From a virus, in IMG/VR virus record IMGVR_UViG_3300032092_000074, positions 1 to 41,308 of that record: DNA of 41,308 nucleotides; one strand, 5' to 3'. Shown here piece after piece: positions 6,127 through 13,843 of this stretch (positions are counted from its first letter, which is position 1; each line of letters begins with the position of its first letter). A program made the translations under genes and the position numbers. The notes beneath the pieces are model-generated. The model saw nothing but the letters and a program-made list of their open reading frames with translations. It did no database searches and was not told the DNA's origin.

Positions 6127-6471
6127 TTACTTGCGTTTAATCGTTATCTGAATCTCCTGCCCGTCTAGCGGGCCTTCATGAAAATCATAAACTGCGGAAT
6201 AGTCTTTCATTCCGTGCTCAACAAATAGATCAACGAGCGTTTGCAAAACATCATCTGCGTTGTCCTCAAAGTCACGCTTGGAAAGCTTCGTTGGGGATGC
6301 AGCAAACCCGTTGTTGTGCCCCGTAAAATCTTTCCCTCCCTGCGGATGCTCCGGGAACGCGAAGGAATTGATCTTTCCATTTTCCTGCCCATGGCGTGTT
6401 AGCAAAAATTCTAGCAACACTTGAATGGGAATTTGAAACTGCAACATATGAGTCGGTTGGTTTGATGCCAT
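6127..6471 (-). CDS. Hypothetical protein overlapping primase-helicase 3' end
   Basis: A 114-codon frame, last of the leftward replication operon. It overlaps the end of the 840-aa primase-helicase by 200 bases in another frame. Its own unique part (about residue 67 on) reads as a normal acidic protein ending DGQEIQITIKRK. No ATG lies between codons 9 and 88, so either the long overlap is used or initiation is at a TTG/GTG inside the overlap. I do not recognise the family. The bidirectional terminator begins immediately after its stop. Confidence 0.6.
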   Translation of the reverse strand: MASNQPTHMLQFQIPIQVLLEFLLTRHGQENGKINSFAFPEHPQGGKDFTGHNNGFAASPTKLSKRDFEDNADDVLQTLVDLFVEHGMKDYSAVYDFHEGPLDGQEIQITIKRK

Positions 6472-8794
6472 TGCGTATTAGGGTTTGGTTAAATTTTTCA
6501 TTGCCAGCAAACGCTCCATCGAGCAATTCGCCAACGCTAAGAGTTTCGTTAAGATCACCATCCACTTTGATTAGGTAGTCAAGCAAAGTCGAAAGCGCCT
6601 TGTGTTCGTCGCGATCAATATCGGTTGTCTCCCACGTTGTCCAGTCCTGTTGCGATACCCACTGCGCGGCAAACTCAGGCGTTACTTTTTTTGTGGACGT
6701 AAGAGAAAACGCACCTGCCAGTAACGTGCCTAACTGGTCACCGCTGCGCTGATCCCCAAGAAATGCAGCTACCGCGGAAGCAAACACCATCGCGTTATCC
6801 CGTATCGTCACAGCGTTTGCTAGAGCACGCGCCCTAAGAGAGTCGCACCAATCAGGATTCCCTGTAGTGACATTGCGAAGCTCCTTGAGTCTGTCAAAAC
6901 TCGCTGTGTCATTTCGTTTGAACAACTCAAGCGGCGTTATGCGCGACACGTCACTCCGCATGACTGCCGCCACACCGATGGACGAAAAACAAAAACACGT
7001 CCTGAGCATAAATTCCATAGCGTTCCCCGATGCAGTACCTTTAACGATGGAAGCGCCTGTCTCTGAAGAGCACCCACGGGCAAGCTCAAGGATTTTTTGG
7101 ATGCGCATTTGCCCCACTTTATCCTCAGTCTCCGCTTCATCTAAGATCACAGGCAACGAATCACTCCCAAGAATCTGCCTGATTCCCGCCTCAGTAGTCG
7201 CTGACTGCACGTTAATCACTCCACGCCCCAACATGGGCAACAAGACGTTAAACAAAATCCAACTCTTGCCGGAGCCGCTTGGACCGTTGAGCCAAATATG
7301 GGGACGCCAGCCAAGAACGCCAGCGATAGGAGCCAAGACAAGCCAGCCTGAAAACAGTTTGGCGTTCAACTTGTTCTTCCATGCCATCAAATCGCATAGC
7401 TCAATCAACTTTGCGGCCTCGGCATTTGACGCGGGGTCATTAGTGGGGCACGGTGTTCGATGCGAAAGCTCATACACAAAGCTAGTCTCAAATTCATGGA
7501 CGTGCAGAAGCTGACCATCCACAAGGAGCTTGTCGCCTAAGTGATACACAACTCGGTTTTCGTCGATCCACGCGCCGCGCCCGCGAATTGAGCGAGGCGA
7601 AAAAACACCCGTCCTATGCGCCTGCTGAATCAACGAGTTTGCTGCGGCCTTCCAGTTTGCGCCGTTTTCACCTGCAAACATACCTTCCCACCAGTTAGCA
7701 GGAGCAAGCTGAAGAAGCTGAAGCTCTCTGTGTTCGTTGGCACCAAGACTGACAATCTGCGCGGACCCGTTTGGAAGGTAAAAATATGACCCCTTATCGT
7801 ATCCAAGAATACGAAACTGCGAACGCGCCTCCTGCATCGGCTCCGATTCTTGAATGACGGCGGATTCCGGCTCAGGTTCAGGCTCAGGCTCTAAACCGCG
7901 CTTCAAAAACTCCCGCACTGCCCCTGGCCCTTGTTGGAAAATATCCCACCCGTCATGACCTTCAGGGTAGTCGCCATGCCATTTAATAACCTGCACTTTG
8001 CTCGCAGAATTACTGAGGATGTCTGCGATGCCTTCAGCGGCCTTCTTCCCGGGCTCATCGTTGTCTGGCCATATTACCACGTCACGTTCTGCCAGCGGTA
8101 GCCAGTTCACGGAGCGAAACCCAGACGCACCACCCGGCCACGAAATCACCACAACCTGCAAAAACATTTGTTGTAACGCCCCAACGCATTTCTCTCCTTC
8201 AACAATCAAGACCCGCGCTGCGGGATTTTGAGCTAGTTTATCGAGTCCATACAACGGGCGAGGCTTGGCAAAACTCTTCCAGCGCCAAACAACTTCTAAA
8301 TCTTCGTTCAACCAAGGGGTGTATGGGGCAAACGTTTTCTTCCCATTTTTTTCAAACCTAAGGATGTATCCAAGGATCTCGCCTTTCGGGCCGTGATATG
8401 TATGCGCGGATGTCGCCAAGCCGTGCTTAGGGTGAGCCGGGACCGTCTCAGCAAACTCTGGCAAAACAGAAGTGGGCGTGAATCCATCATCGTCTTTTTC
8501 AAGTGGCTCCATGATTGGCGAATCCATCATTGCGGCTAATTTCCTTGCGGCGTCTAGCTGGGTAATCCCATCCTTAGCTGCTAGAAGTGACGTAAGATCC
8601 CCGCCCTGCTGGCCTGCGGCAAAATCTGCCCATTTCCCTGTATGAATGTTAATCGAAAGGCTCTTCCCGGCTTCGCCATTTAGCGACCCCACAACAAACT
8701 CAGGACCGCGCCGCTTACCAAGGGGAAACATAGCGACAAGAATTGCCTCCGCAAATTGCAAGGCAGTCGCGTTAATTGATTTAAAATCTATCAT
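6272..8794 (-). CDS. Toprim primase-helicase (DUF927-like replicative protein)
   Basis: An 840-aa replication protein. The N-terminus (1-90) resembles the DNA-binding region of phage primases but lacks the usual Cys zinc ribbon. A Toprim domain follows, with VEGEKC (198-203) and DNDEPG (244-249), the acidic residues that bind metal for primer synthesis. An acidic Pro-Glu repeat linker (302-310) leads to a helicase-type ATPase with Walker A GPSGSGKS (504-511) and Walker B VILDEAE (549-555), similar to DUF927-type modules. It should prime and unwind phage DNA. Since no DNA polymerase is encoded, it presumably recruits the host replisome. Its ATG overlaps the upstream Lar-like gene's stop by four bases. 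Confidence 0.9.
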   Translation of the reverse strand: MIDFKSINATALQFAEAILVAMFPLGKRRGPEFVVGSLNGEAGKSLSINIHTGKWADFAAGQQGGDLTSLLAAKDGITQLDAARKLAAMMDSPIMEPLEKDDDGFTPTSVLPEFAETVPAHPKHGLATSAHTYHGPKGEILGYILRFEKNGKKTFAPYTPWLNEDLEVVWRWKSFAKPRPLYGLDKLAQNPAARVLIVEGEKCVGALQQMFLQVVVISWPGGASGFRSVNWLPLAERDVVIWPDNDEPGKKAAEGIADILSNSASKVQVIKWHGDYPEGHDGWDIFQQGPGAVREFLKRGLEPEPEPEPESAVIQESEPMQEARSQFRILGYDKGSYFYLPNGSAQIVSLGANEHRELQLLQLAPANWWEGMFAGENGANWKAAANSLIQQAHRTGVFSPRSIRGRGAWIDENRVVYHLGDKLLVDGQLLHVHEFETSFVYELSHRTPCPTNDPASNAEAAKLIELCDLMAWKNKLNAKLFSGWLVLAPIAGVLGWRPHIWLNGPSGSGKSWILFNVLLPMLGRGVINVQSATTEAGIRQILGSDSLPVILDEAETEDKVGQMRIQKILELARGCSSETGASIVKGTASGNAMEFMLRTCFCFSSIGVAAVMRSDVSRITPLELFKRNDTASFDRLKELRNVTTGNPDWCDSLRARALANAVTIRDNAMVFASAVAAFLGDQRSGDQLGTLLAGAFSLTSTKKVTPEFAAQWVSQQDWTTWETTDIDRDEHKALSTLLDYLIKVDGDLNETLSVGELLDGAFAGNEKFNQTLIRNGIKPTDSYVAVSNSHSSVARIFANTPWAGKWKDQFLRVPGASAGRERFYGAQQRVCCIPNEAFQA

Positions 8795-8973
8795 GTGTTT
8801 TTAATTAACTTAACTCTTCGATTCCATTTAAAATGTAATGAATCTTTATCAGAGCCATCCATTCTTAAATCGCAATAAGCGCAATTTATTACATGGTATG
8901 CGTCACGCCAAAAATACAACACATCTAAATCACAAAAAGGACACGGCAGTAATTTAATTTCTTCTTCGGTCAT
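8791..8973 (-). CDS. Lar-like zinc protein, second copy
   Basis: A 60-aa protein with Cys11-Pro-Phe-Cys14, Cys31-Ala-Tyr-Cys34 and Trp-Asn-Arg-Arg (50-53). LLPCPFC...C-x-x-C...WNRR is the signature of the Lar_restr_allev family, named after the Rac prophage protein that relieves type I restriction. Many family members are uncharacterised, so the anti-restriction role is inference. It is a paralogue of the next gene upstream and shares 34 identical bases at the start. It is coupled by ATGA overlaps on both sides. Confidence 0.85.
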   Translation of the reverse strand: MTEEEIKLLPCPFCDLDVLYFWRDAYHVINCAYCDLRMDGSDKDSLHFKWNRRVKLIKNT

Positions 8974-9152
8974 GAGTTTTTAACGCGAGTGTTCCAAGTT
9001 TTAACCAATTTATTTTTAATATATCCTAATAATTCAGCAGGGCATTTTGTGCATACAACACCATAATGAATCATATCAATACCCCGCGCAATTATAGTCG
9101 CATTTGCACCACAAAAAGGACACGGCAGTAATTTAATTTCTTCGTTGTTCAT
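8970..9152 (-). CDS. Lar-like zinc protein, first copy
   Basis: A 60-aa protein with Cys11-Pro-Phe-Cys14, Cys34-Thr-Lys-Cys37 and Trp-Asn-Thr-Arg (53-56), matching the Lar restriction-alleviation family pattern. Placement inside the replication operon fits a protein expressed early, when incoming DNA is exposed to host restriction. Whether this copy acts on restriction is unknown. The spacing between its Cys pairs (19 residues) differs from that of its neighbour (16), so the copies have diverged outside the shared N-terminal block. Confidence 0.87.
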   Translation of the reverse strand: MNNEEIKLLPCPFCGANATIIARGIDMIHYGVVCTKCPAELLGYIKNKLVKTWNTRVKNS

Positions 9153-9487
9153 ACAATTTGCTTCGCTTCTTCAACGCTGCGGGCAATCAGTGAGATACCT
9201 CCTCCGTCACTCACTTGCTTTAGCCAGTTGCTTTGCTCAGGAGAAACCCGCCCTGTAGGCGTCTTAATTTCCACGCTCGTAAACACGGCCAGCTTCTTCC
9301 CAACCATGTCGGGCGTAATTTCTACGGTTTTCCACCCAATCAAATCTGCGCTTCCTTTGGCGAGTCCAGAGGACACGACGCGCCCGTCTTGGAGCTTGTA
9401 AGTGCCGACTTGATTCCTGAAAAGCCGAATGTTTTTCTGTCCCCCAAGAAACCTGTGAATTTGTGTTTGTAGATCTTTTTCGTTCAT
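9149..9487 (-). CDS. VRR-NUC domain nuclease
   Basis: A 112-aa protein. The start is the ATG at 9487, which overlaps the helicase stop as ATGA; the longer frame from 9520 would run into the helicase gene. It shows a VRR-NUC pattern: an N-terminal Glu in a helix, GSADLIGW with the catalytic Asp, then VEIKTPTGRVSPEQ supplying the E-x-K pair, and WLKQVSDGGG. VRR-NUC proteins are PD-(D/E)XK-type nucleases, often next to helicases in phages, and are thought to process structured DNA such as junctions. Its coupling to a DEAD/DEAH helicase here suggests they work together. Confidence 0.92.
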   Translation of the reverse strand: MNEKDLQTQIHRFLGGQKNIRLFRNQVGTYKLQDGRVVSSGLAKGSADLIGWKTVEITPDMVGKKLAVFTSVEIKTPTGRVSPEQSNWLKQVSDGGGISLIARSVEEAKQIV

Positions 9488-10839
9488 TTTTGTCTGCCTC
9501 TCAAAACGTGTCCCGCCCATGCGTAGGGGTTTCGATACCCGCGCAACTTCGCAAGGTCAATTAGATCCTGAAGAGTTTGCGCTTTTCCTTGTTCCTTCTT
9601 GTGTTCGCGGCGCGCCTGTAACTCTACAAGCTCCCCGTCAACATGTTCAATTTCCCGGGGTTTAGGCGCGTAAACATGCCCGCACTGGGGGCATTCAGGA
9701 AGCACGGCGTGCACGCAATAACACTGCGGACACTGCTTGTTTCGCTCGCCACCTGAGGCCTTCTTACTCTTCTTGGAAGCACCCTCAAGGCTCCATTCCC
9801 GAGGCTCCTCCGCCAATCCATGCCGCATACAGTTTCCTACGTGGTCAAGGATGATCGCCCTGCTTTTGTCTTTGTGGGTTCGCAGCACGCGCCCAACCTG
9901 CTGAAGATGTAACCCCAGGCTCTGCGTTGCACGAAGCAAAATCGCCGTCGTCACAACTGGCAAATCAAACCCCTCGCTAATGATGTCGCACGATGTTAAA
10001 CCGTGTATCTTCCCACTTGCCAAGTCCGCAACCCTCTGCTTGCGAATCTCTGGAGCTAGTGTCCCGTCCAAAACCTCGAACCTATAACCTGCCGAGCAAA
10101 ACTGCGCCGCAACGTCCGTAGCGTGCCGCACAGACGCACAAAACACAACTGCGGGCAAGCCGTCGCTCAGTTTCTTGTAATGACTCACTGCGCATCCAGT
10201 AATTACCGGAGTGTTTAACGCCTGTTCTAACTGACGTTGGTCAAAATCACCCATGCGTGTTTTTACGCTCGTGAGGTCAACTTGTGACGGGGCGTAATAA
10301 ACCGGGCGGCAAAGGAAGTCAGAGTCAATTAGTGTCTGCACATCAGGGCCGAAAACGATGTCATCAAAAATGTCACCAAGTCCTTTTCCGTCCAATCGTT
10401 GCGGCGTTGCCGTCACCCCGATGATCTTCGCGTTAGGGAATAGCTCAATGACTTTTTTCCAGCTTCCCGCTGCGGCATGATGCGCTTCGTCGATCACAAT
10501 CAGATCCACGGGAAGCAGCTTTTCCAAGCGTCTAACGACTGTTTGCACACTAGCAAGCTGCACCAGATGCGCCGGGTCAGGCGTCCTGCCTGCTGCGATG
10601 ATCCCGTGCGGGACTCCCATCCCGTCCAAAGCCGCGTGAGTTTGAGCAAGCAACTCGGCACGATGGACAAGCAAAAGCACGCGGTTACCCTTCGATGCTG
10701 CATTTTGTGTAACATACGAAAAAATGACCGTTTTCCCTGCGCCAGTGGGGGCAACAAGTAGCGGGGCTTTTTTCCCGCCACGGAACGACTGGCGAAGAGC
10801 TTCAACAGCTTCTTGCTGGTATGGTCGAAGGCTAAACAT
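9484..10839 (-). CDS. DEAD/DEAH-box superfamily 2 helicase
   Basis: A 451-aa protein starting MFSLRPYQQEAV, the typical Q-x-x-A opening. Motif I is APTGAGKT (30-37), motif II DEAH (117-120), motif III TAT (143-145) and motif VI QQVGRVLR (313-320). A C-terminal zinc ribbon follows with Cys370, Cys373, Cys383 and Cys386. The family comprises ATP-driven nucleic-acid unwinding enzymes of the RecQ/RecG/type I restriction-like SF2 group. I chose the ATG at 10839, overlapping the previous stop by eight bases, over one at 10869. It probably remodels forks or recombination intermediates with the downstream VRR-NUC nuclease. Confidence 0.93.
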   Translation of the reverse strand: MFSLRPYQQEAVEALRQSFRGGKKAPLLVAPTGAGKTVIFSYVTQNAASKGNRVLLLVHRAELLAQTHAALDGMGVPHGIIAAGRTPDPAHLVQLASVQTVVRRLEKLLPVDLIVIDEAHHAAAGSWKKVIELFPNAKIIGVTATPQRLDGKGLGDIFDDIVFGPDVQTLIDSDFLCRPVYYAPSQVDLTSVKTRMGDFDQRQLEQALNTPVITGCAVSHYKKLSDGLPAVVFCASVRHATDVAAQFCSAGYRFEVLDGTLAPEIRKQRVADLASGKIHGLTSCDIISEGFDLPVVTTAILLRATQSLGLHLQQVGRVLRTHKDKSRAIILDHVGNCMRHGLAEEPREWSLEGASKKSKKASGGERNKQCPQCYCVHAVLPECPQCGHVYAPKPREIEHVDGELVELQARREHKKEQGKAQTLQDLIDLAKLRGYRNPYAWAGHVLRGRQK

Positions 10840-11074
10840 TGTTTTCGGAGTAAAAATCTTCAAAAGCAAACCCCCATTGAAGCCGAATTGACCCTAGACT
10901 CAAATTCCATCGGGGTCTGCCGTCGTAATGCCATTTGTAAAACACAGGCTCACCATACACGCGGGGCGCATCAAATTTAATGACAATAAAAACAGTTTCC
11001 AAACGCCTCCATCTTTCGCCGTTTTCGATTTCGTCAATCACACACCCCGGCAACCGGAAATTCAGGCTAAACAT
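10832..11074 (-). CDS. Hypothetical protein
   Basis: An 80-aa protein; the ATG at 11074 overlaps the preceding HTH gene's stop by eight bases (ATGTTTAG), and an ATG at 11080 is also possible. The same eight-base junction recurs at its own 3' end with the helicase. It is rich in aromatics and Arg (for example FYKWHYDGRPRWN) and probably beta-structured. No family is recognised. It lies second in the replication operon. Confidence 0.7.
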   Translation of the reverse strand: MFSLNFRLPGCVIDEIENGERWRRLETVFIVIKFDAPRVYGEPVFYKWHYDGRPRWNLSLGSIRLQWGFAFEDFYSENNV

Positions 11075-11246
11075 GGACATCAAGGATTCGCTGAACCTGC
11101 GCCACAACTGGTGATGTTTGTTTGTTCACCCAACGGTAGTAAGTGCTTTGTTCCACGCCTGCCAACTCAAGCAGGAGTTTCCGGCTCAACTTCAGGCGCT
11201 TGCGATGCCGCTCGCACCGCTCCAATAATTCGTCATGCAATTTCAT
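11067..11246 (-). CDS. Small helix-turn-helix DNA-binding protein
   Basis: A 59-aa protein, first gene of the leftward operon. Residues 19-46 (LKLSRKLLLELAGVEQSTYY and on through RWVNKQ) fit a helix-turn-helix: a helix, the Ala-Gly-Val turn, then a Ser-Thr-Tyr-Tyr-Arg-Trp recognition helix. The size and position at a divergent promoter resemble Cro-type or early-control regulators. TTGCATGA direct repeats cover its own start codon (11233-11250), suggesting autoregulation. The long plus-strand frame that overlaps it (from 10928) is unlikely to be coding here. No integrase accompanies it, so a lysogeny switch is not implied. Confidence 0.8.
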   Translation of the reverse strand: MKLHDELLERCERHRKRLKLSRKLLLELAGVEQSTYYRWVNKQTSPVVAQVQRILDVHV

Positions 11247-11283
11247 GCAAAAAAGCCTTGCATACTCGTTCGCACAAATGCAA
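11233..11283. promoter_or_regulatory. Divergent control region with TTGCAT half-sites
   Basis: Four TGCA-centred sites lie within 51 bases: TCATGCAA at 11233 and 11243 (10-bp spacing, one helical turn), TTGCAT at 11258 and ATGCAA at 11278. They lie between and over the starts of the leftward HTH gene and the rightward exonuclease gene. The HTH protein is the obvious candidate ligand. Promoter boxes are not clear. Confidence 0.5.
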
Positions 11284-11293
11284 GCTCTTTTCC

Positions 11294-12064
11294 GTGATTA
11301 AAGAAAACCATCCATCTAAACTATACCACGCGGACACAACGACAATTTCCAAGCACGGCTTGGACCTGATTCACAAAGCGCCGCTGGTGTATAAACACAG
11401 TTTAACAGCACAAAAAAAGCAAACTCCAGCCATGCGCTGGGGGGAAATCGTTCATACCTATGTTTTGGAATACAATAAATTTCTGAATGAATACGTCATT
11501 GAGCCAGAGGGGCTAGACAAACGCACCAAGGAGGGAAAGGCGTGGGTTGAAGAGACGAAGCAGGGAGGGTTCAGAACTGTGTCTTATGACGAGCACGAAG
11601 CGCTGAAGCAAATGCGCCCATCCGTCTTGAACAACGAAGTGGCTAGGAAGCTTTTCCTCGAAGCAGATTTAATTGAGCCGTCGGTGTATTGGGAAGAAGA
11701 TGGCGCAAAGTGCCGCGCAAGGCCGGACCTTGTGCGCAAGCATTCCATCGTGGATTTAAAAACAACGTCAAACATCCGTAATTTTGCCAAGGAAGCTTTT
11801 AATTTTCGCTACCATGTCCAAGCGGCATTTTACATGTCTGGACTACGATCAAACGGGTTTGATCCAGCGTCGTTTCAATTTGTTGTCGTTGAGACAGAGC
11901 CACCCTTTCTTTGCCAAGTTTTTTTGTCAGACAATTTTTTTCTTGCAAGAGGAGTAGATGAGTATAGAAGAGACCTCGCAGACTACATCCGATGCACGAA
12001 AATGAACGAGTGGCCAGGGCTACCTGCAATGGCGAGCTTGTCACTTCCAGCGTGGGCAAACTAA
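11294..12064 (+). CDS. PD-(D/E)XK exonuclease (RecE/DUF3799-like)
   Basis: 256 aa from a GTG at 11294; TTG at 11257 is an alternative, and neither has a good ribosome-binding site. The family-like opening KLYHADTTTISKHGLDLI begins at once, which supports a start here over the frame's upstream ATG at 10928. Catalytic elements are visible: GEIVH (50-54), Pro144-Asp145, Asp154-Leu-Lys156 and Gln176. Such exonucleases resect double-strand ends to give single strands for an annealing protein, and the ERF gene follows directly. Together they form a phage recombination pair. Confidence 0.88.
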   Translation: MIKENHPSKLYHADTTTISKHGLDLIHKAPLVYKHSLTAQKKQTPAMRWGEIVHTYVLEYNKFLNEYVIEPEGLDKRTKEGKAWVEETKQGGFRTVSYDEHEALKQMRPSVLNNEVARKLFLEADLIEPSVYWEEDGAKCRARPDLVRKHSIVDLKTTSNIRNFAKEAFNFRYHVQAAFYMSGLRSNGFDPASFQFVVVETEPPFLCQVFLSDNFFLARGVDEYRRDLADYIRCTKMNEWPGLPAMASLSLPAWAN

Positions 12065-12072
12065 AATCAAAT

Positions 12073-12870
12073 ATGAAAACATCAGAAAGTATCACTAAAA
12101 TCGCAGAAGCATTAACCAAGGCACAAGCGGCCATGAAGCCAGCTTTGAAGGACTCAAGGAACCCGCATTTCAATTCCAAGTATGCGGATCTAACCAGCGT
12201 GTGGGACGCAATCCGAGCACCGCTAACCGACAACGGCTTGAGCGTGTTGCAGCTTGTCGGCACCAACGAGGCGGAGAAAACCACACTCACGACACGAGTG
12301 CTGCACGTTTCTGGCGAGTGGATCGAATCGACGTGGGCAATCCCTATCGGGAAGCAAGATCCTCAAGGGTTAGGTTCTGCGTTGTCGTATGCGCGCCGCT
12401 ACGCTCTAGCCGCCGCTGTGGGCGTCGTGCAGGATGATGACGACGCTAATGCGGCGATGCCTGCTGCGAAGCCTGCCCAAGAGTTTCAACCAAAGCATTT
12501 CTCGCTAGCAGACGCTATTGACGAAATTCAGGCGTCAACCACACTAGAGGAGCTTCAGTCTAAATATACTAGGATTTACAATGAAGCGAAAGCCAGCAAA
12601 GCCAGCTTTATGGACTTTCACATCGGACAGATAGCTGTTGACGAAATTCAGGCGTCAACCACACTAGAGGAGCTTCAGTCTAAATATACTAGGATTTACA
12701 ATGAAGCGAAAGCCAGCAAAGCCAGCTTTATGGACTCTCACATCGGACAGATAGCTGCCGCAAAGGACGAAATGAAAGAGAAGCTTGGGGCCGCGCCTGT
12801 CCGTAAATATGAACTTAAAACCTTAGCGAAACCTACTGTGAAAACTGAAGTTGAAGGAGAATGGAAATGA
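12073..12870 (+). CDS. erf: ERF-family single-strand annealing protein
   Basis: 265 aa from the ATG at 12073. Residues 1 to about 130 match the ERF family, with KIAEALTKAQAAM, NPHFNSKYADLTSVWDAIR and the GSALSYARRYAL stretch typical of the core. ERF proteins anneal complementary single strands, here presumably those made by the upstream exonuclease. The C-terminal part contains a 40-residue direct repeat encoded by a near-perfect 120-bp tandem duplication (12518-12757). The repeat lies outside the annealing core, so activity may be kept. The stop overlaps the next ATG as ATGA. Confidence 0.93.
   Translation: MKTSESITKIAEALTKAQAAMKPALKDSRNPHFNSKYADLTSVWDAIRAPLTDNGLSVLQLVGTNEAEKTTLTTRVLHVSGEWIESTWAIPIGKQDPQGLGSALSYARRYALAAAVGVVQDDDDANAAMPAAKPAQEFQPKHFSLADAIDEIQASTTLEELQSKYTRIYNEAKASKASFMDFHIGQIAVDEIQASTTLEELQSKYTRIYNEAKASKASFMDSHIGQIAAAKDEMKEKLGAAPVRKYELKTLAKPTVKTEVEGEWK
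12518..12757 (+). repeat. 120-bp in-frame tandem duplication in ERF gene
   Basis: Copies at 12518-12637 and 12638-12757 differ at one base (T12617 against C12737), changing Phe to Ser. Each copy encodes 40 residues starting about DEIQASTTLEELQ. Such identity implies a very recent event. Confidence 0.97.
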
Positions 12871-13211
12871 AAAAATACGAATTTACTGGAGAGACATTTG
12901 TGACTCCAAACGCAACATTAAAAGAAATCCGTGCATTGTGCGATTTTGGCGATGTGAAAAAAGGAGAACTTGGGGGCTATGTTGAATCTGAATACAATCT
13001 TAGCCATAAAGGAACCGCATGGGTTCAGGAGCAAGGAATGGTCTGGGGAAACGGACGGGTTGAAGATCAAGCACTTCTTGAATATGGCACAGTATGCGAT
13101 AGCGCCATGTTGTGCGGGGACGCCATTGTTAGGGGGGCGGCGGAAATCTCAGGAATGGCGATTATTAAAGATGACCTGATTATTGACGGCGGAAAAATCA
13201 CCTCCAAATAA
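12867..13211 (+). CDS. Left-handed beta-helix-like phage protein
   Basis: 114 aa from the ATG at 12867, with AAGGAGA six bases upstream and an ATGA overlap with the ERF stop. LCDFGDVKKGELGGYVESEYN and then turns such as GNGRVEDQALLEYGTVCDSA and GDAIVRGAAEISGMA form imperfect hexapeptide-like repeats. This is the pattern of phage proteins predicted to fold as a short left-handed beta-helix (YdcK-like). The role is unknown; acyltransferase activity is not implied by the fold alone. Confidence 0.85.
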   Translation: MKKYEFTGETFVTPNATLKEIRALCDFGDVKKGELGGYVESEYNLSHKGTAWVQEQGMVWGNGRVEDQALLEYGTVCDSAMLCGDAIVRGAAEISGMAIIKDDLIIDGGKITSK

Positions 13212-13212
13212 C

Positions 13213-13407
13213 ATGTTTCTTCCAGAGAAAAAACCTTACGTTCTGCCAGAGCAAAAAGAAGAACCCCGTTGGTGGCTTTTGTGTCTTGTAATCGCACTCA
13301 TAGCAATAGATGTTGCTTATTCAAACGCGGATTGCCTAACTGGCGATGTTGCCTTGGGAGTCGCGTTGATTTCAGGAGCAGTAGCACTTAGATTGAGTAT
13401 TAAATGA
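13213..13407 (+). CDS. Small membrane protein
   Basis: 64 aa from the ATG two bases after the previous stop. A charged N-terminus (about 24 residues) is followed by two hydrophobic segments, WWLLCLVIALIAIDVAY and VALGVALISGAVALRL, separated by a short Asn/Asp/Cys loop. It is predicted to be a two-span inner-membrane protein. Possible roles include superinfection exclusion or a second holin; neither can be shown. It sits among recombination genes, away from the lysis cassette. Confidence 0.75.
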   Translation: MFLPEKKPYVLPEQKEEPRWWLLCLVIALIAIDVAYSNADCLTGDVALGVALISGAVALRLSIK

Positions 13408-13718
13408 AAATAGAATTAGAAGTAAACAAACGTTACCTTGTAACGCATGGAAGCGATGATGGAACTTTTGAGAAAGGAGATATAATTAAACTGAATAAAT
13501 TTGGTTTTCTTGAATGCTTAAATCAATCAGGTTTTTTGGCTCCTATGGAAATAGAAGAGGCAACAAAAGGAATGAAAATTAAAAATACAGCTTGCAATTT
13601 GTTTTATTCTTTTAACCATAAAATTACGGATTTTGATACATACGCGAAAGCTTGGCAGTCTGGCTATGACACAGCCATGGAAGAAGTAGAATCAGAGATG
13701 AAGGAGGGCGCGCAATGA
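13404..13718 (+). CDS. Hypothetical protein
   Basis: A 104-aa acidic protein whose ATG overlaps the membrane-protein stop. The N-terminal part looks like a small beta-barrel (YLVTHGSDDGTFEKGDIIKL). The C-terminal part is helical and has YAKAWQSGYDTAMEEVESE, a pattern common in small phage proteins. No family name is known to me. An AAGGAGG at its 3' end serves the next gene. Confidence 0.78.
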   Translation: MKIELEVNKRYLVTHGSDDGTFEKGDIIKLNKFGFLECLNQSGFLAPMEIEEATKGMKIKNTACNLFYSFNHKITDFDTYAKAWQSGYDTAMEEVESEMKEGAQ

Positions 13719-13843
13719 GCCTAGAACAACAAGCCGTGACACTAGCCGCTGAACTTCTTGCTGAAGTCCAGAGATTGAAACAAGAAATTGAAGAGCTTAA
13801 AGCTGAAAACAGAGCGTTAAATCAATTGCTTTATGGACGATAA
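13715..13843 (+). CDS. Small coiled-coil protein, 42 aa
   Basis: The ATG at 13715 overlaps the previous TGA and has AAGGAGG about six bases upstream, the strongest ribosome-binding site in this operon. The 42-residue product is almost wholly heptad-like: LAAELLAEVQRLKQEIEELK and on to ENRALNQLL. It should dimerise as a leucine zipper and may pair with the coiled-coil product of the next gene, whose start overlaps it by 11 bases. Confidence 0.78.
   Translation: MSLEQQAVTLAAELLAEVQRLKQEIEELKAENRALNQLLYGR

Noticed and set aside
6867-7514. 215-aa plus-strand ORF
   Set aside because: It is antisense to the ATPase domain of the primase-helicase, where Walker motifs prove the other frame.
10928-11293. 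N-terminal extension of the exonuclease frame back to ATG 10928
   Set aside because: It lies antisense to two coupled leftward genes (11067-11246 and 10832-11074) and the family-like sequence begins only near 11294.
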